The position numbers and the translations under genes are program-made. Below the pieces are notes generated by a model. That model searched no databases, was not told where the DNA came from, and saw nothing but the letters and a program-made list of their open reading frames with translations. Of a DNA stretch of 64,000 nucleotides, positions 1-8,240 are shown one piece after another. The stretch's first letter is position 1. Every line of letters starts with the position of its first letter. Source of the DNA: Peptacetobacter sp900539645 (GTDB lineage: Bacteria > Bacillota > Clostridia > Peptostreptococcales > Peptostreptococcaceae); NCBI RefSeq assembly GCF_047807365.1, contig NZ_JBLOUI010000005.1:21909-85908 (forward strand), in the 5' to 3' direction.

Positions 1-650
1 CTCTTCTTGAAGAAATAGAAGGTGCAGAAGCAGAAGGATGCGAACTTGTAACACTTCAGGCTCCAGCTAGAGTTGAAGCTGATGAAAATGGAAAAGTTGT
101 TGCACTTTGGACTCAGCCTCAGTTAATAGGTAAAGTTGATAGAGGTAGACCAAAACCAGTTAAAGCTAATTTACCAGAAGAAAGAATAGAATGCGATATA
201 GTAATAGTTGCTATAGGACAGAATATAGATTACAAAGATTGTGAAGACTTCGGAATACCAACTAAATGGGGTAATTTAATATCTTTAGACGATACTTCAG
301 TAAAAGGTATGCCAGGAGTATTTACAGGTGGGGACTGTGCTACAGGACCAGCTACAGTTATAAAAGCTATAGCTGCAGGTAAAACAGCTGCTGCTAATAT
401 AGACCAGTATCTTGGATTCAACCACAAAATAGAATGTGATGTAGAAATACCACAGCCTAGATTAGAAAATAAACCAGCTTGTGGTAGAGTTAATATAACT
501 GAAAAACCAGCATCAGAAAGAAAAACTAACTTTGAAGAAATTGAATGTGGCATGACTTGTGAAGGTGCTATGCAGGAAGCTTCAAGATGTTTAAGATGTG
601 ATAAATTCGGTTACGGAATATTCAGAGGAGGTAGAGTAGAGAGATGGTAA
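1..650 (+). CDS. NAD(P)-dependent oxidoreductase, GltD/NfnB-like (3' part)
   Basis: The 5' end lies outside the window; the frame is open from base 3 to a TAA at 648-650. The visible part matches the C-terminal half of glutamate-synthase small-chain-like flavoproteins: a segment reading IVIVAIGQN, then a GVFTGGDCATGPATVIKAI flavin/NAD(P)-binding motif, and a terminal CLRCD cysteine pair. Family members move electrons between NAD(P)H and iron-sulfur partners. The stop overlaps the hydA start by 7 nt, so the two are translationally coupled and probably form one complex, delivering NAD(P)H electrons to the hydrogenase. True glutamate synthase is unlikely, because no large subunit is next to it. 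The pairing with hydrogenase is inferred from context. Confidence 0.8.
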   Translation, partial: LLEEIEGAEAEGCELVTLQAPARVEADENGKVVALWTQPQLIGKVDRGRPKPVKANLPEERIECDIVIVAIGQNIDYKDCEDFGIPTKWGNLISLDDTSVKGMPGVFTGGDCATGPATVIKAIAAGKTAAANIDQYLGFNHKIECDVEIPQPRLENKPACGRVNITEKPASERKTNFEEIECGMTCEGAMQEASRCLRCDKFGYGIFRGGRVERW

Positions 651-2380
651 GACTAACAATAGACGGAATAGCAGTAGAAGTACAGGAAGGTACTAAAATA
701 CTAGACGCAGCTGCTCAGGCTGGAATAAAAATACCTACTCTTTGCTTCCTAAAAGATATAAATGAAATAGGTGCTTGTAGAGTATGTGTTGTTGAAGTTG
801 AAGGTTGCGACCAGTTAGTTGCAGCATGTAACAATGTTGTAGAAGAAGGTATGGTTATACATACTAACAGTCCAAAAGTAAGAGAAACAAGAAGAGTAAA
901 TGTTGAGTTAATATTATCTCAGCATGATTGTAGATGTGCTACATGTGTTAGAAGTGGAAACTGTGAACTACAGACAATTTCTAATGATTTAGGAATAATA
1001 GATCTTCCATACAATCAGAAATTCAAGAAAAAACCTTGGAACAAAGATTTCCCACTTATAAGAGATTCTTCAAAATGTATAAAATGTATGAGATGTGTTC
1101 AGGTATGTGAAAATGTTCAGAACACTAGAATATGGGAAGTTGGAAATACTGGTTCAAGAACTGATGTAGTGGTTTCTTTAAATAGAAAAATAGAAGAATC
1201 TGACTGTGCACTTTGCGGTCAGTGTATAACTCACTGTCCAGTAGGGGCTTTAAGAGAAAGAGACGATGTTGATAGAGTATTTGAAGCTCTAGCAGATCCA
1301 GAAAAAATAACAGTAGTTCAGGTTGCTCCAGCAGTTAGAGCAGCTTGGGGAGAATCTTTAGGTCTTGAAAGAGAAGCGGCTACAGTTAAGAGATTAGTTG
1401 CAGCTCTTAGAAAAATGGGATTCAACTACATATTTGATACAACATTCAGTGCCGACCTTACTATAATGGAAGAAGGTAGTGAATTTGTTGAAAAACTTAA
1501 AAATAAAGAAAACAATAAATTCCCAATGTTTACATCATGCTGTCCAGGTTGGGTAAGATATATGAAATCTCATTACCCAGATATGGTAGAATTATTATCT
1601 ACTTCAAAATCTCCACAGCAGATGTTTGGTGCAATAGCTAAATCATACTATGCAGAATTATTAGATGTTTCTCCAGATAAGATATACTCAATATCTATAA
1701 TGCCTTGTATAGCTAAGAAACATGAATGTGATATACCAACAATCAATGATACAGAAGCTGATAAGGATGTAGATGTTGTTATAACTACTAGAGAAGTTGA
1801 TAGAATGATAAGAGCAGAACATATAGATGTTGCTAATCTTGAAGAAGAAGAATTTGATATGCCACTAGGTGTTGGTACAGGTGCCGGAGTTATATTCGGA
1901 GCTACAGGTGGTGTTATGGAAGCAGCATTACGTTCAGCATACTATCTAGTAACTGGGGAAAACCCAGATCCAGATGCATTCAAAGAAGTTAGAGGAATGG
2001 ATGGATGGAAAGAGTCTCAGATAGAAATAAATGGAACTGTTGTTAGAACTGCAGTTACAAGTGGACTTAAAAATACTGATAAATTAATACAGGCTATAAG
2101 AAATGGCGAAGTTGAATACGACTTTGTTGAAGTTATGGCTTGCCCTGGTGGATGTTCAGGTGGTGGAGGTCAGCCTATACATTTAGGTCAGACTTCTAAC
2201 AGAGTAGATAATCTTTATAAATTAGATAAAGAAGCTAATTTAAGATTCTCTCATGAAAACCCATCAATAGTTAAAGTTTATGAAGATTATTTAGGAGCTC
2301 CAATGTCAGAAAAAGCTCATAAACTACTTCATACTGATCATGAATCTTGGGATATGCCTTTATCTCCAAAATTTGATTAA
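644..2380 (+). CDS. hydA: [FeFe] hydrogenase catalytic subunit
   Basis: 578-aa cytoplasmic hydrogenase that interconverts protons and H2. Domains in order: N-terminal [2Fe-2S] domain (C34, C45, C48, C62); His-Cys3 [4Fe-4S] site (H94, C98, C101, C107); two-cluster ferredoxin domain (C145/148/151/155 and C188/191/194/198); then the H-cluster domain with all three signatures: TSCCPGW (C299, C300), MPCIAKKHE (C355) and MACPGGCSGGGGQP (C500, C504). This is the usual layout of HydA subunits of NAD(P)-linked hydrogenases. ATG 644 overlaps the upstream flavoprotein stop. The NuoF/NuoE-like subunits of bifurcating HydABC are not visible here and may lie upstream. The last codons are duplicated in inverted form about 340 bp downstream (see the palindrome at 2352-2724). 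Confidence 0.95.
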   Translation: MVRLTIDGIAVEVQEGTKILDAAAQAGIKIPTLCFLKDINEIGACRVCVVEVEGCDQLVAACNNVVEEGMVIHTNSPKVRETRRVNVELILSQHDCRCATCVRSGNCELQTISNDLGIIDLPYNQKFKKKPWNKDFPLIRDSSKCIKCMRCVQVCENVQNTRIWEVGNTGSRTDVVVSLNRKIEESDCALCGQCITHCPVGALRERDDVDRVFEALADPEKITVVQVAPAVRAAWGESLGLEREAATVKRLVAALRKMGFNYIFDTTFSADLTIMEEGSEFVEKLKNKENNKFPMFTSCCPGWVRYMKSHYPDMVELLSTSKSPQQMFGAIAKSYYAELLDVSPDKIYSISIMPCIAKKHECDIPTINDTEADKDVDVVITTREVDRMIRAEHIDVANLEEEEFDMPLGVGTGAGVIFGATGGVMEAALRSAYYLVTGENPDPDAFKEVRGMDGWKESQIEINGTVVRTAVTSGLKNTDKLIQAIRNGEVEYDFVEVMACPGGCSGGGGQPIHLGQTSNRVDNLYKLDKEANLRFSHENPSIVKVYEDYLGAPMSEKAHKLLHTDHESWDMPLSPKFD

Positions 2381-2724
2381 TTTTATATAGGAAAAATGAG
2401 CTGCTGCAAGAAATTGTAGTGGCTCTTTTTTATTGGGAATATTTATTTTGATTTATGTTTGACTTGTTTAAAGAGGGCTGAGATATTATATTTTACTCCA
2501 GGCTTCGACGATTTCTTTGTCTTGTTCTCACTCCGTTCGAAGCCAAAGTCGAAATCGTCTGCAGATTGTCGTTACAATATAATATACTCAGCCCTTTCTA
2601 GTAAACAATTTACAAATATAAATCAAAATAAATATTTCTCCAATAAAAAAAGAGCTCACTACAATATTCTTGCATCAGCGTAGCTTTCTATATAAATATT
2701 AATCAAATTGAGATTTTGGCATAT
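2352..2724 (+). repeat. Core palindrome F, downstream of hydA
   Basis: Imperfect inverted repeat of about 370 bp, the longest of the family. Core halves are CTCCAG at 2496-2501 and ATTGTCG at 2565-2571, around an apical GGCTTCGACGATTTC-type hairpin. The arms pair over nearly their whole length: for example the 19 nt AATATTTATTTTGATTTAT at 2438-2456 recur exactly inverted at 2618-2636. The right arm also holds an inverted copy of the hydA terminator and of the end of the hydA reading frame (GATATGCC at 2351-2358 recurs inverted at about 2718-2724; ATTTGATTAAT around the stop also recurs). A 74-codon open frame inside it has no protein character. Confidence 0.85.
2398..2432 (+). terminator. Rho-independent terminator of hydA
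   Basis: A 12-bp stem starting GAGCTGCTGCAA closes on a GAAA loop (three G-U pairs) and is followed by TTTTTT. It lies 18 bp after the hydA stop. A diverged inverted copy occurs near 2651-2685, on the other arm of the surrounding palindrome. Confidence 0.85.
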
Positions 2725-2743
2725 TGAATGTAGGGATAAAGAA

Positions 2744-2784
2744 AGAGGGCTCGGATGTAGGAAAGACATCCAAGCCCTCTTTTG
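2744..2784. terminator. Bidirectional terminator hairpin
   Basis: AGAGGGCTCGGATGT pairs with ACATCCAAGCCCTCT across a short loop, with T-rich sequence on both sides (TTTTG on plus, TTTCTTT on minus). It sits between the convergent hydA and PrdC-paralogue genes and probably ends the minus-strand gene that stops at 2899. Confidence 0.7.
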
Positions 2785-2898
2785 TTGGTTATATTTTAAA
2801 AGGTTAATTTTGCAATCATATTAATTAATTACTAAGTATGTGACTTTTAAATCACGATTATATATTTATATTTTAAAAAGTTTAAATCTTATAGATTT

Positions 2899-4200
2899 TT
2901 AGTTTTTGATTTTTCTTATAAGCATCATTCCTACTGATCTTAAAGCGGCATCTGTACAGTGGAATACTGGTACTTTAAGCTGAGGAGCACAAGACATTAC
3001 TGTGTTTGAACAGTCAGTACAGTTACTTATAAGTATAGCTTCTGCACCAGCTCTCTTTAAGTTCATAACTTTCTGAACCTGTCCTGGACAGTGTCCTGGG
3101 TTTTCACATTTACGAGAACCGTTTTTCATTTCTATAGCCTGTTTACAGTATTCTACACCAACTATTTCTTTGGCACCCATACTTTCAGCTAACTGTTCTA
3201 GTCTTTCTTTGTTTCCACCACAAGCACAAACTAGAAGTCCCATTTTTTCAGGAGCTTTCCAGAATGGATTAGTAACTATTATACCACCTGTAGTTTTAAC
3301 AACTGGAGATTCTAATGTAGTTCTCTTTCCTGTGAAAGGTCCACCCATTATTATTTCTCCGTATTCTTCTGTAGCTAGTCCACCAGCTCTTTCTATCATT
3401 TCACCAACAGTAGTACCTATTGGAACATTTCTAAATGTTTTTATGTTTTCGCCGTTTATTAAACCAGCAACAGTCATATCTTTGTCTATTAGAGGTTTTT
3501 TGAACTCTATAGCTTCCTGAATTCTGTATAATGTTTCAAGGTTTATAACTATTGCATCAGCAGCAAGAGGAAGATCAGTTACGTTTAATAAAGTACCTAA
3601 AGCTTCTCTTATTAATGCTCTTTCTTCACCCATTGGGTACATGTTTTCAAGGCCATGTATAGTTATGTTATCGCAGTCTATAGCAGCTTCAAGCTTAGCT
3701 ATTTCTTCTGTGTGTAAGCTCTTTATACCTATTATAGCTCTTTCTGCGTTAACCATATCCATTACAGTTTTAATGCTTTTTATTACGTATTCAGCATTTT
3801 CGTTTATATATCTCATATTGTGATCTAGTATTGGTTCACATTCAGCGGCATTTATAAGAAGTACGCCACCTTTTTCAAATGGTTTACCAAGTTTTACGTG
3901 AGTAGGGAATCCTGCACCACCAAGTCCAACTATACCAGCTTCTCTAACAAGGTCTATTGGTTCAGTTGAAGTTAATTCAACGAATTTGTCATCCTGTTCT
4001 TCATTAGCTTTTATAGTTATTTTTTTATCATCTATAGACTCTACAACTCCGTAGATACTAGCGTGTATATTCTGACCAAGTTTTCCATCTGGACATTTAG
4101 CTATAAGCTGTCCTCTTTTTACTTCTTCGCCAACTACAACAACTGGTTCACTAGGTGCTCCAACGCCCTGGCTAAGTAAAAAATCGTAATTTATCTGCAT
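2899..4200 (-). CDS. PrdC paralogue with cysteine instead of selenocysteine (RnfC-like)
   Basis: 433 aa, homologous along its whole length to PrdC encoded at 8241-9533. It has an N-terminal barrel-sandwich region (VGEEVKRGQLIA, GQNIHASIYG), an RnfC/NuoF-like flavin-NAD motif GLGGAGFP, the INAAECEPIL motif, and a cysteine-rich C-terminus. Where PrdC has Sec395, this protein has Cys397 in NCTDCSNTVM. PrdC passes NADH-derived electrons to proline reductase; this copy may serve another reductase or replace PrdC when selenium is short (inference). AAGGAGG lies just before the ATG. It is separated from the prd genes and read in the opposite direction. Confidence 0.85.
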   Translation of the reverse strand: MQINYDFLLSQGVGAPSEPVVVVGEEVKRGQLIAKCPDGKLGQNIHASIYGVVESIDDKKITIKANEEQDDKFVELTSTEPIDLVREAGIVGLGGAGFPTHVKLGKPFEKGGVLLINAAECEPILDHNMRYINENAEYVIKSIKTVMDMVNAERAIIGIKSLHTEEIAKLEAAIDCDNITIHGLENMYPMGEERALIREALGTLLNVTDLPLAADAIVINLETLYRIQEAIEFKKPLIDKDMTVAGLINGENIKTFRNVPIGTTVGEMIERAGGLATEEYGEIIMGGPFTGKRTTLESPVVKTTGGIIVTNPFWKAPEKMGLLVCACGGNKERLEQLAESMGAKEIVGVEYCKQAIEMKNGSRKCENPGHCPGQVQKVMNLKRAGAEAILISNCTDCSNTVMSCAPQLKVPVFHCTDAALRSVGMMLIRKIKN

Positions 4201-4903
4201 GTGGAATAGCCTCCTTAATATTCTTCAAATAAACCGATATACTGGAAAAACAGACACAATGATAAGTATTTGTATAATGTTAGTTGGGGATTAACACTAA
4301 ATGAAAATAGTTTAATTTTAATTTACAACATACAAACTAATTAATTAATATAATTTTAATCAACACAAACCACAAAACCTAAAAAATAAATATAAAAAAG
4401 CGCGACAGAAAGGGTGATTTTTATTCCCTTTTATTATATAATATTTATAGGCTGAGATGATTTGTTTTCCAGTTATCGGAGTTATCGGCTACGAAAGTTA
4501 TAAATTGAATTTTGGGAAGTCAAGTTATTTTTCGTATCTGCAAACATGAAACAAATAGTTTCAGCTTTTTTTAATTAACAGCTTGTACTTGTATTAAAAT
4601 TTTAACTTATCAAATCAAAACTTACAAAAGTAAGTGTCATTTGATGTTGTCTGATTATATTTTTGTTGACACATTCAATTTAAACCATATATGTATAATA
4701 GTCAATAAGCTTGATTATTGATATTTACGGATGTATGATTTCAGAACTATCGAAAAAAATTATAACAATTTAAATTTAAATAAAAAAATGCTAAAAACGT
4801 TTGTAAAATAGCGAAAGTTATAGAATTGACAAAGGATAAAGTAAGAATTGGTTTTATGATTAAATCAATAGTTATTAAAAGATGTATAGAAAAAAAGAAT
4901 AAT
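4201..4903. other. Long AT-rich intergenic region with possible regulatory sites
   Basis: No gene seen. It contains a small AAAGGG/CCCTTT hairpin near 4410-4433, two copies of a CGAAAGTTATA motif (near 4493 and 4812) resembling CGGAAGTTATA beside the prdC activator sites, and an AAAAACGTTTGTAA sequence at 4793-4806 resembling the CcpA-like site before prdC. TTGACA at 4666 with TATATG 16 bp downstream could start a plus-strand transcript ending at the 4904-4957 terminator. All assignments are tentative. Confidence 0.35.
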
Positions 4904-4957
4904 AAAAACGGGTATATCCAAATAATTATATTGTTATTTAGAGATACCCGTTTTTTT
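4904..4957. terminator. Bidirectional terminator
   Basis: AAAAACGGGTAT (4904-4915) pairs with ATACCCGTTTTT (4944-4955), with T runs in both directions. It ends the minus-strand TSCPD gene and could also end any plus-strand transcript from the region before it. Confidence 0.8.
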
Positions 4958-4981
4958 ATTTTATGTTTATATTCTTTTATT

Positions 4982-5230
4982 TTATAAATTTTCTTTTATT
5001 GCTTTTGAAAGCTGGTCTGGACATGATGTAGGTCTGTTTCCACAAGTGTTTCCTTCTAATAAGTCAGCTACGTGCTGAGCATCCATACCTTCTATTAGTT
5101 TAGCTATACCTTTAAGGTTTCCGTTGCATCCAGCTGTGAAAACAACATTGTGTAGTTTGTTGTTGTCGTCTATTTCAAATTCCATCATTTTGCAACATAC
5201 ACCACTTGGTGCAAAAGTAACTTTTTTCAT
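4982..5230 (-). CDS. TSCPD domain protein
   Basis: Small 82-aa protein with the conserved GNRPTSCPDQL segment near the C-terminus that names the TSCPD family, plus paired cysteines near the N-terminus (VCCKMM) and CGN. In larger proteins this domain is found at the end of some adenosylcobalamin-dependent ribonucleotide reductases; stand-alone copies are common in Clostridia and have no assigned role known to me. AAAGGAG precedes the ATG. Single gene with its own terminator. Confidence 0.8.
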   Translation of the reverse strand: MKKVTFAPSGVCCKMMEFEIDDNNKLHNVVFTAGCNGNLKGIAKLIEGMDAQHVADLLEGNTCGNRPTSCPDQLSKAIKENL

Positions 5231-5257
5231 TATATCAATCTCCTTTTAAAGTAAAAT

Positions 5258-5293
5258 ATTCAATAAAATAAGGGACTAGGTCCCTTTTTCATT
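5258..5293 (-). terminator. Short terminator downstream of the DUF4364 gene
   Basis: AAGGGAC-TAG-GTCCCTT hairpin (5270-5286) with T-rich flanks on both strands. On minus it lies downstream of the gene ending at 5380. Confidence 0.6.
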
Positions 5294-5379
5294 TTAAGAT
5301 TATAACACATCTAAAGTTGAATGGTAAACATTATATATAAAAAGAAATGTTAAATTAAAGAATAACTATAAAATTAACT

Positions 5380-5919
5380 TTAAATATCTCTTTTTTCTAT
5401 TAATAGAGAGATTATCTCTGTGTACATTTCAGATGCATTTTTTTTCCAATTATTACATATGCTGTTTGCCTGCTTTTCAGAAGATACATTTAGGTTTAAA
5501 TCTATAAGGTTTGACTGCTCCTCAACAACTCTTAGATTTACTATGTATTCGTTTTCGCTCTGTTTAACAAAGCTAGATTTAATCTGAGTATCGGCAAGAA
5601 GATTGCCTTTATTTGCATTTATATATTTGTCTACTTTTTCGACAACAGTTTCAGGAATTCTAGAAGAGAAGTAATCGTGCGAGTCCTCTCCATTTAATGT
5701 AAGAGTGTAGTATTCCCTACCAGATTCTTTATATGTCGCAATTAGTTTGCTGTCTGTAAGCTCAGAAAGCAGCGATTGAAGAGAAAAGTAGTTCATCATC
5801 TCTGTATCCAATACTACCTGAGTTATCTGTGAATTTGTTAAAGGCATTTCCGCTTTTTTTAATATATGTAAAATCAAAAGTTTATGATATACAATTTCTT
5901 CTGACGAGTTTTCAAACAT
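5380..5919 (-). CDS. DUF4364 family protein
   Basis: 179 aa from the chosen start. The N-terminal half reads as a winged-helix fold (LTNSQITQVVLDTEMMNYFSLQ ... KLIATYKESGREYYTLT, given here in pieces), and the whole fits the DUF4364 family of clostridial proteins, whose function is unknown to me; a DNA-binding role is likely. The in-frame ATG 18 nt upstream at 5937 is rejected because the best ribosome site (GAGGGAG) lies between it and ATG 5919. It is divergent from prdR, sharing a 150-bp intergenic region. Confidence 0.75.
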   Translation of the reverse strand: MFENSSEEIVYHKLLILHILKKAEMPLTNSQITQVVLDTEMMNYFSLQSLLSELTDSKLIATYKESGREYYTLTLNGEDSHDYFSSRIPETVVEKVDKYINANKGNLLADTQIKSSFVKQSENEYIVNLRVVEEQSNLIDLNLNVSSEKQANSICNNWKKNASEMYTEIISLLIEKRDI

Positions 5920-6032
5920 TTCATCACTCCCTCTCAATGATTGTATAATAATATATTAAACTAAAATCGTCTAAATTTAAAGAGAATTTACTTATTTTTA
6001 AACGCTATCTTACATAAGCTAGTCATCTGTTA

Positions 6033-6041
6033 TGGTATAAT
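6033..6041 (+). promoter_or_regulatory. Extended -10 promoter of prdR
   Basis: TGGTATAAT, an extended -10 match, about 30 bp upstream of the prdR start. The -35 region is weak (TTACAT near 6010). This points to vegetative sigma-A transcription of the activator gene itself. Confidence 0.5.
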
Positions 6042-6073
6042 GAAAATATAAAATAGATTTGGATGGTGATGCG

Positions 6074-7825
6074 ATGTTTTCTATACCGGAAATGAAAAAT
6101 GTTGAAGACGTTATGGATATAAATTTTAATACGATAAATGAAAATGAGTCGGTAAAGAATGCAGTGAGTGAGATTATAAAGGCGAATAAAAAGACTTTGG
6201 TTGCACTCAATGACGATGGTGATATGAGTGGAATAATTTCTATAACGGATATTCATAATGTAGGCCTTAAAAATGAAGGAATTGAAGACGTAAAAATAAA
6301 GGATATAATGAAGAAAAATGTTGTAAGCGTAAAGAAAGGTATGCCTATAGATGAGTGTAGGAATCTTATGATAAAGGAAAATATAGGTATTCTCCCAGTT
6401 GTAGACAATTTTGGGAAGATACTTGGTATTTTAAGACAGGAGCATATAAGAGATTACCTTTATATGCAGCTTGAAGAATACGGGATTACGCTTAAATATA
6501 TAATAGGACATATTAAGGAAGGAATTTGTGCTGTAAATGATGAAGGAGTTGTTATTTTATGGAACAGCTTCATGGAAGAAAGATACGGTATAAAATCAGA
6601 AGAGATTGTAGGTAGACCTATAAGCGATTTTCTTGAAGATACTATTTGTGAGAGAGTTCTTAGAAGAAGAATTGGGATAAGTGACGTTTATTCTACATAT
6701 AAGAAGCAAGATATGTACGGACTTGTACACGCAAATCCAATTTTCTTTGGTGGAGAGTTTGTAGGAGTTGTATGTACGGAGCTAGATGTTACAGAGGCTA
6801 GAAATTTATCTTTTGAGCTAGAAAAAACTAATGAAAAGCTTAAATATCTTCAGGATGAGGTAAAGAATTTATCTAATGGTGTTTTTGAAGGTATTTTAGG
6901 AAAGAGCGATAAGATAGAAAAGGCTAAGGCTATTGCTAAACAGGTTGCAAAGACTAGCAGTAGTATATTTATTTGGGGAGAGAGTGGTACTGGTAAAGAG
7001 GTGTTCTCTAGAGCTATACATGAGCAGAGTGGTAGAAAAGGGGCTTTTGTTCCAGTTAACTGTAGTGCTATCCCAGCTGAATTATTTGAAAGTGAGTTCT
7101 TTGGATATGAGTCTGGAGCGTTCACTGGAGCTAATAAAAAAGGTAAGAGTGGTATTTTTGAACTTGCAAAAGATGGGACTGTGTTCTTAGATGAGATTGC
7201 AGATCTTCCTTTAAATATGCAGGCTAAGCTTCTGAGGGTTCTTCAGGAGAAGGAAGTCAGAAGGGTTGGGGGAGAAAAAACTATAAAGATAAATCCTAGA
7301 ATTATCTCTGCAACAAATAAAGATCTTGAAAAGATGGTAAAAGAAGAGAAGTTTAGAGAGGATTTATACTATAGATTAAATGTCGTTGAGATAAAAATTC
7401 CTCCATTAAGAGAGAGAAAAGAGGATATTGCTATTCTATTACATCATTTTTTAGATGAGATGTGTAGGGAGAATGGCAAGCCACGTCTTACATTGAGTAA
7501 AGAAGCGTATAAGATTTTGGAAAACTATAGATGGAAGGGTAATATAAGGGAATTAAAAAATACTGTAGAAAATATGGTTGTATTATCGGACTCTTCTATA
7601 ATAGAAAAAGACGATATACCTAATTATATAGTAGAAAGTGCAAAAAATTCTACTGACGATGAAGATTATCCTCTTGATTTAACTTCTGCTATAGAAAAAT
7701 TAGAAATAAAAAATATTACAAAAGCTTTAGAGATGTCAAATGGCAATAAGGCTAAAGCAGCAAAAATATTAAATATTCCAAGAACTACGCTGTATTATAA
7801 ATTAGATTTATATGGAATTAAATAG
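6074..7825 (+). CDS. prdR: Sigma-54-dependent proline reductase regulator PrdR
   Basis: 583-aa enhancer-binding protein. Two N-terminal CBS domains (about residues 7-130), a PAS domain (about 140-245), then a sigma-54 AAA+ domain with Walker A GESGTGKE (302-309), the sigma-54-contacting GAFTGA loop (348-353) and Walker B VFLDEI; a Fis-type helix-turn-helix closes the protein (NKAKAAKILNIPRTTLYYKL). CBS plus PAS plus AAA+ and position next to prdC match PrdR, which activates proline reductase genes in response to proline. ATG 6074, preceded by GGATGGTGA, is preferred to the upstream in-frame TTG 6059. The probable target is the -24/-12 promoter at 8183, with activator sites at 7927-7961. Confidence 0.92.
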   Translation: MFSIPEMKNVEDVMDINFNTINENESVKNAVSEIIKANKKTLVALNDDGDMSGIISITDIHNVGLKNEGIEDVKIKDIMKKNVVSVKKGMPIDECRNLMIKENIGILPVVDNFGKILGILRQEHIRDYLYMQLEEYGITLKYIIGHIKEGICAVNDEGVVILWNSFMEERYGIKSEEIVGRPISDFLEDTICERVLRRRIGISDVYSTYKKQDMYGLVHANPIFFGGEFVGVVCTELDVTEARNLSFELEKTNEKLKYLQDEVKNLSNGVFEGILGKSDKIEKAKAIAKQVAKTSSSIFIWGESGTGKEVFSRAIHEQSGRKGAFVPVNCSAIPAELFESEFFGYESGAFTGANKKGKSGIFELAKDGTVFLDEIADLPLNMQAKLLRVLQEKEVRRVGGEKTIKINPRIISATNKDLEKMVKEEKFREDLYYRLNVVEIKIPPLRERKEDIAILLHHFLDEMCRENGKPRLTLSKEAYKILENYRWKGNIRELKNTVENMVVLSDSSIIEKDDIPNYIVESAKNSTDDEDYPLDLTSAIEKLEIKNITKALEMSNGNKAKAAKILNIPRTTLYYKLDLYGIK

Positions 7826-7926
7826 ATTTATAAATTAATTTAATTATAGATGCAAATTTAAAAAATAATTTTTTAACTATAAAAAAAAGCTATAAAAGAG
7901 ATATTTTATAAAAATTGGCTAAAAAA

Positions 7927-7961
7927 CGTCTAAAAATCGACGAAACGTCTAAAAATCGACG
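7927..7961 (+). promoter_or_regulatory. Paired upstream activating sequences, probable PrdR sites
   Basis: Two exact copies of CGTCTAAAAATCGACG (7927-7942 and 7946-7961), 19 bp apart start to start; each has CGTC/GACG inverted ends. They lie about 240 bp upstream of the -24/-12 promoter, a normal position for enhancer sites of sigma-54 activators. That PrdR binds them is inferred. Confidence 0.65.
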
Positions 7962-8073
7962 GAAGTTATATAATTATCTAACGAATAGCTAAAAATAAAC
8001 AAAAGGTGTTAGTTTATTTAAAGTTTTAGACTGATAAAACGTTAAACTGTCGAAAATCTGACATAAATAACTG

Positions 8074-8087
8074 TGAAAACGCTTGTA
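8074..8087 (+). promoter_or_regulatory. Possible CcpA (cre) site
   Basis: TGAAAACGCTTGTA fits the Gram-positive cre consensus TGWAANCGNTNWCA at 12 of 14 positions by eye. It lies between the activator repeats and the prdC promoter, so it could give catabolite control of proline reductase. Confidence 0.35.
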
Positions 8088-8182
8088 TTTATCACTTTAA
8101 CTTGGTATAATTAATTTAAAGATATGACTAAATATCGAGCAATTTCAATGTTATTATAGAAAAAAACATTAGTTGTGAACTT

Positions 8183-8198
8183 TGGCATAGAAATTGCT
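8183..8198 (+). promoter_or_regulatory. Sigma-54 (-24/-12) promoter of prdC
   Basis: TGGCATAGAAATTGCT: GG and GC dinucleotides with the canonical 10-bp spacing, 42 bp before the prdC ATG. An upstream activator gene and rpoN are both in the window, so the assignment is well supported. Confidence 0.85.
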
Positions 8199-8240
8199 TA
8201 TAATTAATAGTGCGACAGATTAATATGGGGGTGATTTAAT

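Noticed and set aside
2459..2683. 74-codon plus-strand open frame downstream of hydA
   Set aside because: It lies wholly in the arms and core of palindrome F, has no ribosome site and no protein-like composition.
7927..7961. CRISPR-like repeat pair
   Set aside because: Only two 16-bp units with a 3-bp gap, placed as activator sites before a sigma-54 promoter.
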